Shown here one piece after another: positions 25,374 through 33,289 of a stretch of DNA of 47,159 nucleotides. This DNA comes from Rhodospirillaceae bacterium (lineage in GTDB: Bacteria; Pseudomonadota; Alphaproteobacteria; Bin65). Below the pieces are notes generated by a model. The model saw only the letters and a list, made by a program, of their open reading frames with translations, was not told the DNA's origin and searched no databases. A program made the translations under genes and the position numbers. The DNA is taken from positions 1-47,159 of the forward strand of contig VXNK01000002.1 of NCBI GenBank assembly GCA_009840595.1, in the 5' to 3' direction. How positions within the stretch are numbered: position 1 is the first letter of the stretch; each line of letters begins with the position of its first letter.

Positions 25374-26364
25374 CGCCCTTGCTGCGATTGGCGCCGCGGC
25401 GCTGGTCCGGGTGCAGGGAACTGCCGAAGATATGGTCGCTCTCGCCGATGGCGTGGGCGGGGCCACCGACGATCAGGGGATCGGGCTCGCCGACGACCTT
25501 CAGGTCCTTGCCCGGATAGGGCAGGTTGCTCAGGAAATGCCGCATGCAGTTCAGCCGCGCCCGCTTCTTGTCGTCCGACTTGATGATGGTCCAGGGCGCA
25601 TCGGCGGTATCGGTGTAGAAATACATCGCCTCCTTCGCCTCGGTGTAGTCGTCCCACAGGTTGAGCGATTTCCGGTCGATCGGCGACAGCTTCCACTGCT
25701 TCAACGGTTCGTTCTCGCGCGAGTCGAAGCGGCGGCGCTGCTCCTCCCGGGTCACGGAGAACCAGTATTTGAACAGCCGGATGCCGCTGCGCACCAGCAT
25801 GCGCTCCACCTCCGGCGCCTGGCGCATGAATTCGAGATATTCGTTGGCGGTGCAGAAGCCCATGACCCGCTCGACGCCGGCCCGGTTGTACCAGGAGCGG
25901 TCGAACAGCACGATTTCCCCGGCCGAGGGGAGGTGCCCGATATAGCGCTGGAAATACCACTGGGACTGCTCTTTTTCGGTCGGCTTGTCGAGCGCGACCA
26001 CCCGGGCGCCGCGCGGGTTCAGGTGCTCCATGAACCGCTTGATGGTGCCGCCCTTGCCGGCCGCATCGCGGCCTTCGAACAGGCAGACGATCTTCTGCCC
26101 GGTCTCCTTGACCCAGTCCTGCACTTTGAGCAGCTCGACCTGGAGTTCCGCCTTGCGGTTCTCGTAGTCCCTGCGCCCGATCTTGCGCTTGTAGGGATAT
26201 TCGCCCGATTCGAAGAGCCGGCGGATCGCCTCGCGGTCGCGCCGGACTTCCGCGACGGGCCGGACGGGGCCGGCCGCCCTTTCGGCCAGTTCGGGCAGCG
26301 GTTCGGGGCCGTCGCCGGCCGCCGCGGAGCCGTTGCCGCCGCTGCCGCGTTGCGCGTTGCTCAT
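25366..26364 (-). CDS. ppk2: Polyphosphate kinase 2 (PPK2 family)
   Basis: Transfers phosphate between polyphosphate and nucleotides. 332 residues with one PPK2 domain: Walker A GRDAAGKGG (98-106), a lid-type region near KPTEKEQSQWYFQRYIGHLP, and Walker B with VLFDRSWYNRAGVERVMGF. The single domain and these motifs fit class I enzymes, which mainly make GTP or ATP from the diphosphates, but class cannot be fixed from motifs alone. The C-terminus has an extra polar tail (after FLSNLPYPG). It overlaps comF by 8 bp, an unusual pairing, and is divergent from an SDR gene across 149 bp. Confidence 0.93.
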   Translation of the reverse strand: MSNAQRGSGGNGSAAAGDGPEPLPELAERAAGPVRPVAEVRRDREAIRRLFESGEYPYKRKIGRRDYENRKAELQVELLKVQDWVKETGQKIVCLFEGRDAAGKGGTIKRFMEHLNPRGARVVALDKPTEKEQSQWYFQRYIGHLPSAGEIVLFDRSWYNRAGVERVMGFCTANEYLEFMRQAPEVERMLVRSGIRLFKYWFSVTREEQRRRFDSRENEPLKQWKLSPIDRKSLNLWDDYTEAKEAMYFYTDTADAPWTIIKSDDKKRARLNCMRHFLSNLPYPGKDLKVVGEPDPLIVGGPAHAIGESDHIFGSSLHPDQRRGANRSKGGD

Positions 26365-26513
26365 GACTGCCGACCTCCCTACAGTATCGCCCCTGCGGTC
26401 TTGTCGGGCCCTGTGCGGCGATGCGCCGGGTGGCGGGGTGTCGACAGGCGTCGCATCCCGCTGCCGGTACCGGTCTTCCGGCGCGCTCCTGCCCCTCTTT
26501 AACGGATGATAGC

Positions 26514-27269
26514 ATGAACCTTACGGGAAAAACCGCAATTGTGACCGGCGCCGCGCGCGGTCTGGGCCAAGCCTATGCGCAGAAGATGGTGGAAATGGGC
26601 GTCAACGTGGTTGCCGCCGATATTGCGGACTGCGGCGAGACCGTGGCCGCCGCCTACGGCCCCGGCAAGATCGTCGGCACGAATGTCGACGTGGCCAGCT
26701 TCGACAGCGCCGAGGCGATGGCCGCGCTGGCCTGCGAGCGCTTCGGCGGCATCGACATCCTGGTCAACAACGCAGCGCTCTACGGCTCGCTCACCGGCGG
26801 CCGGATCGAGACGATCGCCGAGGCGGACTGGGACGCCTGCATGGCGGTCAACGTCAAGGGCCTGTGGAACTGCGCCAAGGCGGTCATCCCCTCGATGCGC
26901 GAGCGCGGCGGCGGCAGCATTATCAACATTTCCTCGCTCGCCGCGGTCTACGGCCTGCCCTATGCGCTGCACTATTCGACGTCGAAGGGCGCCGTGATCG
27001 GCATGACCCGGGCCATGGCGCGCGAACTGGGTCGGGACTGGATCCGGGTCAACGCAATCGCGCCGTCGGCCGTGCTGACCGAAGGGACGGACGAGTTTTT
27101 CGGCGAGAAGAAGGAGAAGGGCATGCAGGTGATCGCCGCCTCGCAGAGCCTGCAGAAAAACCTGGAGACCGACGATCTGGTCGGCACCGTGCTCTATCTC
27201 GCCGGCGACGCCAGCAAGTTCGTGACCGGCCAGACGATCATGGTCGACGGCGGCACGGTCTATCTTTGA
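26514..27269 (+). CDS. Short-chain dehydrogenase/reductase (SDR)
   Basis: A 251-residue classical SDR with the NAD(P) motif TGAARGLG (11-18), Asp36 after VVAAD that favours NAD over NADP, the NNAA motif, and the catalytic Ser/Tyr154/Lys158 set in YSTSK. The ending VTGQTIMVDGG is typical. The substrate is unknown. The ATG at 26514 is preferred; another ATG at 26506 is out of frame. The gene for a small exported protein begins 10 bp after its stop. Confidence 0.92.
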   Translation: MNLTGKTAIVTGAARGLGQAYAQKMVEMGVNVVAADIADCGETVAAAYGPGKIVGTNVDVASFDSAEAMAALACERFGGIDILVNNAALYGSLTGGRIETIAEADWDACMAVNVKGLWNCAKAVIPSMRERGGGSIINISSLAAVYGLPYALHYSTSKGAVIGMTRAMARELGRDWIRVNAIAPSAVLTEGTDEFFGEKKEKGMQVIAASQSLQKNLETDDLVGTVLYLAGDASKFVTGQTIMVDGGTVYL

Positions 27270-27279
27270 TGGTTTATCG

Positions 27280-27699
27280 GTGACGGTCCGCCGCCTGACG
27301 GGCACCGGCCTGATCGTTTTCGCCCTGGCGGGAGCGGCGCAACCGGCCGGGGCGGTCACGGTGGCGGACTATCAGAAATGGCGGCACGCAACCCGCACCG
27401 TGCGGGCGACGCCGACCGGGCTGGTCGAAGTGCGCCTCGGCGGCATCCTCAGCGGCCTGCTGCTGGCCAACGGGAAGCTGGGCCGCGCCGGGGCGCCGCT
27501 GTTGTTCTGCCCGCCGGACGGCGCCCTGCCGGACGGCATGGCGAGCGGCGACCTGCGCAAGCGTGTCGATGCGGAGCTGAAATCGCCGTCGCGGCCGGAC
27601 GGCGCGCCCTGGCCCGCGGACACCGGAATCGGCGCCGTCGTCCTGCACATTCTGCAAAGGGACTGGCGCTGCCCGGCCGGCCGCCGGGTCCTGCGATAG
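27280..27699 (+). CDS. Small exported protein, weakly Rap1a/Tai-like
   Basis: A 139-residue protein starting at GTG 27280 with a likely signal peptide (hydrophobic GTGLIVFALAGAAQPAGA, cleavage before VTVAD). The mature part has VRLGGILSGLLLANGKL, PLLFCPPDGAL and, near the end, VVLHILQRDWRCP. The layout of one helix, a C-P-P segment and a final aromatic-x-Cys-Pro resembles Rap1a/Tai-type proteins, which in Serratia protect against T6SS amidases. The similarity is only a pattern and no effector gene is near. I do not assign a function. It is 10 bp after the SDR and 4 bp before the methyltransferase gene. Confidence 0.7.
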   Translation: MTVRRLTGTGLIVFALAGAAQPAGAVTVADYQKWRHATRTVRATPTGLVEVRLGGILSGLLLANGKLGRAGAPLLFCPPDGALPDGMASGDLRKRVDAELKSPSRPDGAPWPADTGIGAVVLHILQRDWRCPAGRRVLR

Positions 27700-27703
27700 C
27701 GCT

Positions 27704-28633
27704 ATGACCGGCCCGGCCCGGATCTTCGACCGCCGCGCCGTCCGCCTGCACCGCGACCGGGCGGCCCGCCGCTGGCCCGAACCGGCCGGTTCGCGCAACC
27801 CGGAATTCCTGCACGAGGAAGTCGCCGGCCGGCTTCTGGAAAGGCTGGGAGAGGTGCGCGAACCCTTCGCGGACTGCCTCTACCTGGGCTGCCGGCGCGG
27901 CTACGCGACGCGGCGGCTGGCGGCGCGGTCCGGGATGCAGCGGGTCGTGCAGGCGGACCTGAGCCCGGCGATGGCCGCCGCCGCACGGGCCGCCAACCGT
28001 TTCTTTCCCGCCCTGTGCCTGGACGAGGAATGCCTGCCCTTCGCCGACGGCAGCTTCGATCTCGTCTTCGCGCCGCTGTCGCTGCACTGGGTCGACGACC
28101 TGCCGGGAACGCTGATCCAGCTCAACCGCCTGCTCCGGCCGGGCGGCCTCCTGCTGGCGGCCTTGATCGGCGGCGGCGCGCTCGGGGAACTGCGCGAAGC
28201 GCTGGCCGAGGCCGAACTGGCCGGCGAAGGCGGGGTCTCGCCGCGCATCTCGCCCTTCGCCGACGTGCGCGACGGCGGCGACCTGCTGCAACGGGCGGGA
28301 TTCGCCCTGCCGGTGGCCGACCGCGAGCGGATCGGCGCGACCTACGAACACGCCTTCGGCCTGATGATCGACCTGCGCCATATGGGCGAGACCAACGCCG
28401 TGTGCGCCCGGCGCCGGAATTTCACCCGCCGCGCCACCCTGGTCGAGGCGGCGGAGGTCTATCTGCGCCGCTTCGCCGACAGGGGCGGCCGGCTGCGCGC
28501 CACCTTCGACATCCTCTTCCTGACCGGCTGGGCGCCGGCCGAGGGCCAACCGAAGCCGCTGCGTCCGGGCAGCGCCGCCGCCCGCCTCGCCGACGCGCTG
28601 GGCGGGAAGGAAGCCGACCCGGAGGCGGGTTAG
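27704..28633 (+). CDS. SAM-dependent methyltransferase-fold protein, NDUFAF5-like
   Basis: A 309-residue protein with a class I methyltransferase fold. Motif I is the unusual LYLGCRRGYATRRLA near residue 58 rather than GCGTG, motif IV is PLSLHWVDD, and LNRLLRPGGLLLAALIGGG follows. MTGPARIFDRRAVRLHRDRAA at the start and AEVYLRR near the end are typical of the alphaproteobacterial relatives of NDUFAF5, a complex I assembly factor. The TAG stop shares bases with the pheT stop on the other strand (TTAG, 28630-28633). In many alphaproteobacteria this gene lies divergent from comF; here three genes separate them. Confidence 0.85.
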   Translation: MTGPARIFDRRAVRLHRDRAARRWPEPAGSRNPEFLHEEVAGRLLERLGEVREPFADCLYLGCRRGYATRRLAARSGMQRVVQADLSPAMAAAARAANRFFPALCLDEECLPFADGSFDLVFAPLSLHWVDDLPGTLIQLNRLLRPGGLLLAALIGGGALGELREALAEAELAGEGGVSPRISPFADVRDGGDLLQRAGFALPVADRERIGATYEHAFGLMIDLRHMGETNAVCARRRNFTRRATLVEAAEVYLRRFADRGGRLRATFDILFLTGWAPAEGQPKPLRPGSAAARLADALGGKEADPEAG

Positions 28634-31053
28634 CCGCGCAGTTCGCCGCCCGCCTGCTTCTGCACGGCGGCGACGATTTTCTCGGCCACGGCGTCGATCT
28701 CCGCGTCGGTCAGGGTCTTTTCCTTCGGCTGGAGGGTCACGGCGATGGCGACGGACTTGCGGTCGTCGCCGATTCCCGCGCCTTCGTAGACGTCGAACAC
28801 CGAAACGTCGGCGACCAGCGCCTTTTCGGCGTTCTTCGCCGCGCGGACCACCTTCTCGGCCGGCGTCGACCGATCGAGCACGAAGGCGAAATCGCGTTCG
28901 ACCGGCTGGAAGGGCGGCGGATCGAGCAGGGCGCGCGCCCGGGTGCCCTTGTCCTTGCGCGGCGGCAGCGCATCGAAAAACACCTCGAAGCCGACCATCG
29001 GCCCCTTGGCGTCCAGCGCGCGCAGGACCCGCGGGTGGAGCTCGCCAAAGGCCGCCAGTACCCGGTTGCCCAGCTTCAGGACGCCGGACCGGCCCGGATG
29101 GTACCAGCCGGGCGCTTCGGCCGCGGTTTGGAGGCTGCCGACCGGCGCGCCGGCCGCATCCAGCGCCGCCAGCGCATCGGCCTTGGCGTCGTACACGTCG
29201 ACGGCGCGCGGCGCCTCGAACCAGGGACGGCCGTTGCGGTCGCCGGCGCGCAGGCCGGCGGCGACGGTAGCCTGGTCCTCCGGCTCGTTGCCGGCGAACT
29301 GCGGACCGATCTCGAACAGGGCGACATCGGGCGAACTCCGGTCGGCGTTCCACCGGGCCGCCTGGATCAGGTTCGGCAGGATCGACGGCCGCATGACGTC
29401 CAGATCGGTCGTGATCGGGTTCTCGAGCGTGGTCTTCGGGGTCGCCCCGCCGAACAATCCGGCGTGACCGGCATCCATGAAAGACCAGGTGACGGCCTCC
29501 AGCATGCCGCGGGCCGCCAGGGCGCGCCTTGCCATGCCCAGGCGGCGCTGGTCCGGCGTCACCGTGCGGGTGGTGACGCCTTCGGGCACGACCGAGACGG
29601 CCGGGATGCGGTCGTAGCCGTAGACCCGCAGCACGTCCTCGACGATGTCCGCCTCGCCGTCGGCGTCGATATCGAAAACGCGCCAGGAGGGGATGGCGAC
29701 GGTCCACGTCTCTTCGCCGCTTGCCGACGCCTTCTCCCGTATCGTGTAGCCCTGCGCTTCGAGGATGCGCTCGATTTCGGCGTCGGGCACGGCAAGGCCG
29801 CCGAGACTTTCCAGCCGCGCCGGCCGGAAGCGCACGGTGCGCGGCCAGTCCGGTATGTCCCCGGCGCTGAAGACATGGCTCGCCTCGCCGCCGCAGAACT
29901 CCAGAATCAGCCGCGCCGCCACCTCGGCGCCCCACAGGGCCGATTCCGGATCGACGCCGCGTTCGAAGCGGTAGCGGGCGTCCGAGCTGAGGCCCAGCTT
30001 CCGGCCGGTCGCCGCGGTGCGCAGCGTGTCGAACAGGGCGACCTCGAGGAACACGTTCGTCGTGCCGGGCTGGCAGCCGGTCTCCTCGCCGCCCATCAGG
30101 CCGCCGATGGCGTGGACCATCCGGTCGTCGGCAATGACTGTCATTTCAGACGTAAGGGAATATGCATTGCCGTCGAGCGCCTGGAGCGTCTCGCCGTCGC
30201 GCGCCATGCGCATGGTGAGGTCGCCGGCAAGCTTGTCAGCGTCGAAAACGTGGAGCGGGCGGCCGAGATCGTGGGTCACCAGGTTGGTGATATCGACCAG
30301 CGCCGAGATCGGCCGCAGCCCGATCGCCCGCAGGCGCCGCTGCACCCAGTCCGGGCTCGGTCCGTTGGTCACGCCGCGGAAGAACCGGCCGACGACGAAG
30401 GGGCAGGCGCCGTCAAGGCCGGTCGGCAGGTCGCGCTTCCAGACCAGCGGGCTGTCGAAGGCGCCGGGCACGGGCGCGGCGTCGAAGGGCTTGAGCCGCC
30501 CGACACCGGCGGCGGCGAGGTCGCGCGCGATGCCGTGGACGCCCAGCGCGTCCTGCCGGTTCGGCGTGATCGCGACTTCGATCACCGGGTCGTTGAGGCC
30601 GAGCCAGTCCGCGAACGGCGCCCCGACCGGGGCGTCGTCCGGCAGGTCGATGATGCCTTCATGCTCGTCGGACAGGCCCATCTCTCGCTCGGAGCACAGC
30701 ATGCCGTTCGATTCCTGGCCGCGGATCACGCCCTTCTTCAGGTCCAGCCCGGTGCCGGGGATACGGGTGCCGGCCGCGGCGAACACGCCCTTCATGCCGG
30801 TGCGCGCGTTGGGCGCGCCGCACACCACCTGGACCCGGTCCTCGCCGGTATCGACGATGCAGACGCTCAGCCGGTCGGCGTCAGGATGCTGTCGCGCCTC
30901 GACGACCCGGGCGATCCGGAAGGGGGCGAGTTCGGCGGCCCTGTCCTCGACGCCCTCGACCTCGAGGCCGATGGCGGTCAGCTTCGCGGCAATCTCGTCC
31001 AGCGGCGCATCCATCTCCAGATGCTCCCTGAGCCAGGACAGGGTGAATTTCAT
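28630..31053 (-). CDS. pheT: Phenylalanine-tRNA ligase beta subunit
   Basis: Large subunit of phenylalanyl-tRNA synthetase, 807 residues, the usual length. It begins MKFTLSWLREHL and has the OB-fold tRNA-binding domain (about 40-150, with VVCGAPNARTGMKGVFA), the editing B3/4 and B5 domains, the catalytic-like core, and the C-terminal ferredoxin-fold anticodon-binding domain with FVLDRSTPAEKVV. It needs PheS for activity. pheS, normally immediately upstream, is not in this window. ATG 31053 is well supported by the family start; longer frames upstream are not. A 13-bp tandem duplication lies just before the start. Confidence 0.96.
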   Translation of the reverse strand: MKFTLSWLREHLEMDAPLDEIAAKLTAIGLEVEGVEDRAAELAPFRIARVVEARQHPDADRLSVCIVDTGEDRVQVVCGAPNARTGMKGVFAAAGTRIPGTGLDLKKGVIRGQESNGMLCSEREMGLSDEHEGIIDLPDDAPVGAPFADWLGLNDPVIEVAITPNRQDALGVHGIARDLAAAGVGRLKPFDAAPVPGAFDSPLVWKRDLPTGLDGACPFVVGRFFRGVTNGPSPDWVQRRLRAIGLRPISALVDITNLVTHDLGRPLHVFDADKLAGDLTMRMARDGETLQALDGNAYSLTSEMTVIADDRMVHAIGGLMGGEETGCQPGTTNVFLEVALFDTLRTAATGRKLGLSSDARYRFERGVDPESALWGAEVAARLILEFCGGEASHVFSAGDIPDWPRTVRFRPARLESLGGLAVPDAEIERILEAQGYTIREKASASGEETWTVAIPSWRVFDIDADGEADIVEDVLRVYGYDRIPAVSVVPEGVTTRTVTPDQRRLGMARRALAARGMLEAVTWSFMDAGHAGLFGGATPKTTLENPITTDLDVMRPSILPNLIQAARWNADRSSPDVALFEIGPQFAGNEPEDQATVAAGLRAGDRNGRPWFEAPRAVDVYDAKADALAALDAAGAPVGSLQTAAEAPGWYHPGRSGVLKLGNRVLAAFGELHPRVLRALDAKGPMVGFEVFFDALPPRKDKGTRARALLDPPPFQPVERDFAFVLDRSTPAEKVVRAAKNAEKALVADVSVFDVYEGAGIGDDRKSVAIAVTLQPKEKTLTDAEIDAVAEKIVAAVQKQAGGELRG

Positions 31054-31063
31054 GGCAGGCGTC

Positions 31064-31089
31064 CCGTGGCGGTGGGCCGTGGCGGTGGG
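31064..31089. repeat. 13-bp tandem duplication upstream of pheT
   Basis: Two exact copies of CCGTGGCGGTGGG (31064-31076 and 31077-31089), 11 bp before the pheT start on the minus strand. They occupy and extend the leader where the ribosome binding site would be expected. Confidence 0.75.
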
Positions 31090-31235
31090 GCCGGGATTAT
31101 CTGGCACTCCGGCGCCGCGCGGCAACCGGCGGCAGGGCCGCACCGGCCGGTCGGGCAGCCGGACGAGCGTTGAAGCGCGCCGGCAATCCCGCACCGCGCG
31201 GTGAGGCCGGTCGGCAGGGGCGGCCGTCGCCCAGC

Positions 31236-31372
31236 GCGACGATGAATAATATCCTATATTCTTGAGCGAACGACCATTTATATATTCCCGGATTATGATT
31301 TGAAAACAGACAGTTAAGCCAAATCACAAAATAGACAGACCGTTCTTTATATAGACTTTTTTTGCACTTTCC
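31236..31372 (-). promoter_or_regulatory. AT-rich island upstream of pheT
   Basis: Within the 473-bp gene-free gap between mcd and pheT, about 135 bp are strongly AT-rich, unlike everything around (TAATATCCTATATTC, TTTATATATTCCC, TTCTTTATATAGAC). Read on the minus strand there is TTTTCA, then 17 bp on ATATAA, a plausible pheT promoter. A second less GC-rich patch (TTCATATAATGTTC) lies near 31476. The rest of the gap holds an inverted repeat CGGCGGG/CCCGCCG at 31372-31390. No convincing gene is present. It may be a promoter region or the scar of foreign DNA. Confidence 0.45.
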
Positions 31373-31526
31373 GGCGGGACGGACCCGCCGCAACGGCTGC
31401 GCGGCGGCAGCGGGCCCCGTCTCTGCCGCTGTCTCCGTCTCCATCTCCGGGCGCACGTCGCCAGGCGACAAAAGTTCATATAATGTTCTGTAACGTACTA
31501 TCAAGGCTTTTCCCGAACCGCTTCGC

Positions 31527-33221
31527 CTAGTTCCGCCGCTCGATCAGGCCCCGGGCGATGATGTGGGCCTGGATCTCGGCGGTGCCCTCGAAAATGTTGA
31601 GAATCCGGGCGTCGCACAAGACGCGGCTGATCTCGTATTCCTGGGCGTAGCCGTTGCCGCCGTGGACCTGCAGCGCGTTGTCGGCGTTCGCCCAGGCAAC
31701 CCGGGCGGCGAGCAGCTTGGCCATGCCGGCCTCGATATCGCAGCGCCGGTCGCTGTCCTTCTCGCGCGCGGCGAACCAGGTAAGCTGGCGCACCATCATG
31801 GTCTCGACCGCCATCCAGGCGATCTTGCCGGCGACCCGCGGGAAGTCGTAGATCGGCTTGCCGAACTGTCTGCGCTCCAGGCCGTAGGCGAGGCCGAGCT
31901 CCATGGCGTTCTGCGCGACGCCGACGGCGCGCGCCGCGGTCTGGATGCGCGCGCTCTCGAAGGTCGCCATGAGCTGCTTGAAACCCTCGCCCTCGGCCGC
32001 GCCGAGCAGGCAGGCCGCCGGCACCTCGAAGCCGTCGAAGCCGATCTCGTATTCCTTCATGCCGCGGTAGCCGAGGACGTGGATCTCCCCGCCCGACATG
32101 CCCGGCGCCGGGAAGGGCTCGGCGTCGGTGCCGCGCGGCTTGGGCGCGATGAACATGGAAAGCCCGCGATAGCCCGGCTTGTCCGGGTCGGTGCGCGCCA
32201 GCAGCGTCATCATGTCGGTGCGCGCCGCGTGGGTGATCCAGGTCTTGTTGCCGGTCACCCGGTAGACGTCGCCGTCGCGGACCGCGCGGGTGCGCAGGCT
32301 GGCGAGGTCGGAGCCGGTGTTGGGCTCGGTGAACACGGCGGTCGGCAGCACCGCGCCGGAGGCGATCCTGGGCAGCCATTCGTCGCGCTGGGCCGGCGTG
32401 CCGGCGAACCGGATCAGCTCCCCGGCGATCTCCGAGCGGGTGCCGAGCGAGCCGACGCCGATATAGCCGCGCGACAGTTCCTCGGTGACGATGCACATGG
32501 CGACCTTGCCGAGGCCGAGGCCGCCGAAGTCCTCCGGGATCGTCAGGCCGAACACGCCCAGTTCCGCCAGTTCGTCCACCACGTCCATCGGGATCAGCAC
32601 GTCCTCGACATGCCAGCCATGGGCGTGGGGCGCGATCTTCTCTTCGGTGAAGCGGCGGAACTGGTCGCGGATCATCGCCAGCGTCTCGTCGTCCAGCCCG
32701 TCGTCGCCGAAGCCGGTTCCCGAACCGTTTTGGGCGATCAGGGTTGCAAGGCGCATCCGGGCCGCGTCGCTGTTGCCGCTTTCGATCAGCGTACGCACCG
32801 CCGGTATCCCGAAAGCCGCGACCGCCGCCTCCGGCACGCCCATATCGGCCGGGCGCAGCACCTCGCCCTGGCTGATCGCGATGCCGCCGCGCATCTGGGC
32901 GAGATATTCCCCGAAGCCGGCCTGGAGGATGAGCCGTTCGGCCTCGCCGAGCCGGCCTGCGGCGTCGAGCCGTTCGGCCCAGGCCAGCGTCTGCTCCAGC
33001 GCCGCGACATAGGTGTTGAACCAGGCCAGGCCGTGGGCGGCGAATTGCTGCCGTTCCAGCAGCGCCGGATCGGCCTTCCCGCCGGGCGCGACTAGGCCGG
33101 CGACGGCGCGGCGCGCGGAATCCTTTAGCGCTTCCGCCGCATCGAGCGCATCGCGGCACAGTGGGAGCAGGTCGGGAATCAGGCCGTTCCCGGCCTTGGC
33201 GGGGCGGATCGTCTCGTTCAT
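31527..33221 (-). CDS. mcd: (2S)-methylsuccinyl-CoA dehydrogenase
   Basis: FAD enzyme of the ethylmalonyl-CoA pathway that oxidises methylsuccinyl-CoA to mesaconyl-CoA. At 564 residues it has the long N-terminal extension (about 150 residues, with AAHGLAWFNTYVAALEQ and GFGEYLAQMRGGIAISQGE) that sets Mcd apart from ordinary acyl-CoA dehydrogenases. The dehydrogenase part has FTEPNTGSDLASLRTRAV, GNKTWITHAARTD, ERRQFGKPIYDFPR and HGGNGYAQEYEISRVLCDARILN followed by IFEGTAEIQ. ATG 33221 is chosen from the family start. No other enzyme specific to the pathway (such as crotonyl-CoA carboxylase/reductase) is adjacent. Confidence 0.92.
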   Translation of the reverse strand: MNETIRPAKAGNGLIPDLLPLCRDALDAAEALKDSARRAVAGLVAPGGKADPALLERQQFAAHGLAWFNTYVAALEQTLAWAERLDAAGRLGEAERLILQAGFGEYLAQMRGGIAISQGEVLRPADMGVPEAAVAAFGIPAVRTLIESGNSDAARMRLATLIAQNGSGTGFGDDGLDDETLAMIRDQFRRFTEEKIAPHAHGWHVEDVLIPMDVVDELAELGVFGLTIPEDFGGLGLGKVAMCIVTEELSRGYIGVGSLGTRSEIAGELIRFAGTPAQRDEWLPRIASGAVLPTAVFTEPNTGSDLASLRTRAVRDGDVYRVTGNKTWITHAARTDMMTLLARTDPDKPGYRGLSMFIAPKPRGTDAEPFPAPGMSGGEIHVLGYRGMKEYEIGFDGFEVPAACLLGAAEGEGFKQLMATFESARIQTAARAVGVAQNAMELGLAYGLERRQFGKPIYDFPRVAGKIAWMAVETMMVRQLTWFAAREKDSDRRCDIEAGMAKLLAARVAWANADNALQVHGGNGYAQEYEISRVLCDARILNIFEGTAEIQAHIIARGLIERRN

Positions 33222-33265
33222 CTCGGGCCGGTTTCGATTGCGGCGGGCCGCGCGGGCCGGCGCCG

Positions 33266-33289
33266 CCTCAATATTCCCCTCAATATTCT
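33266..33289. repeat. 12-bp tandem duplication over the capA-type stop codon
   Basis: CCTCAATATTCC (33266-33277) and CCTCAATATTCT (33278-33289). On the minus strand each copy contains GAATATTGAGG, so the TGA stop (33280-33282) is followed by an in-frame duplicate ending in a second TGA. Confidence 0.8.

Noticed and set aside
31372-31390. CGGCGGG/CCCGCCG hairpin next to a T-run as a terminator
   Set aside because: The T-run lies on the wrong side: on the plus strand it precedes the stem, and on the minus strand the stem is followed by A's.
31097-31504. Open frame of 135 codons in the AT-rich gap upstream of pheT
   Set aside because: It mixes simple-sequence and AT-rich segments, has no start context and no similarity I recognise.
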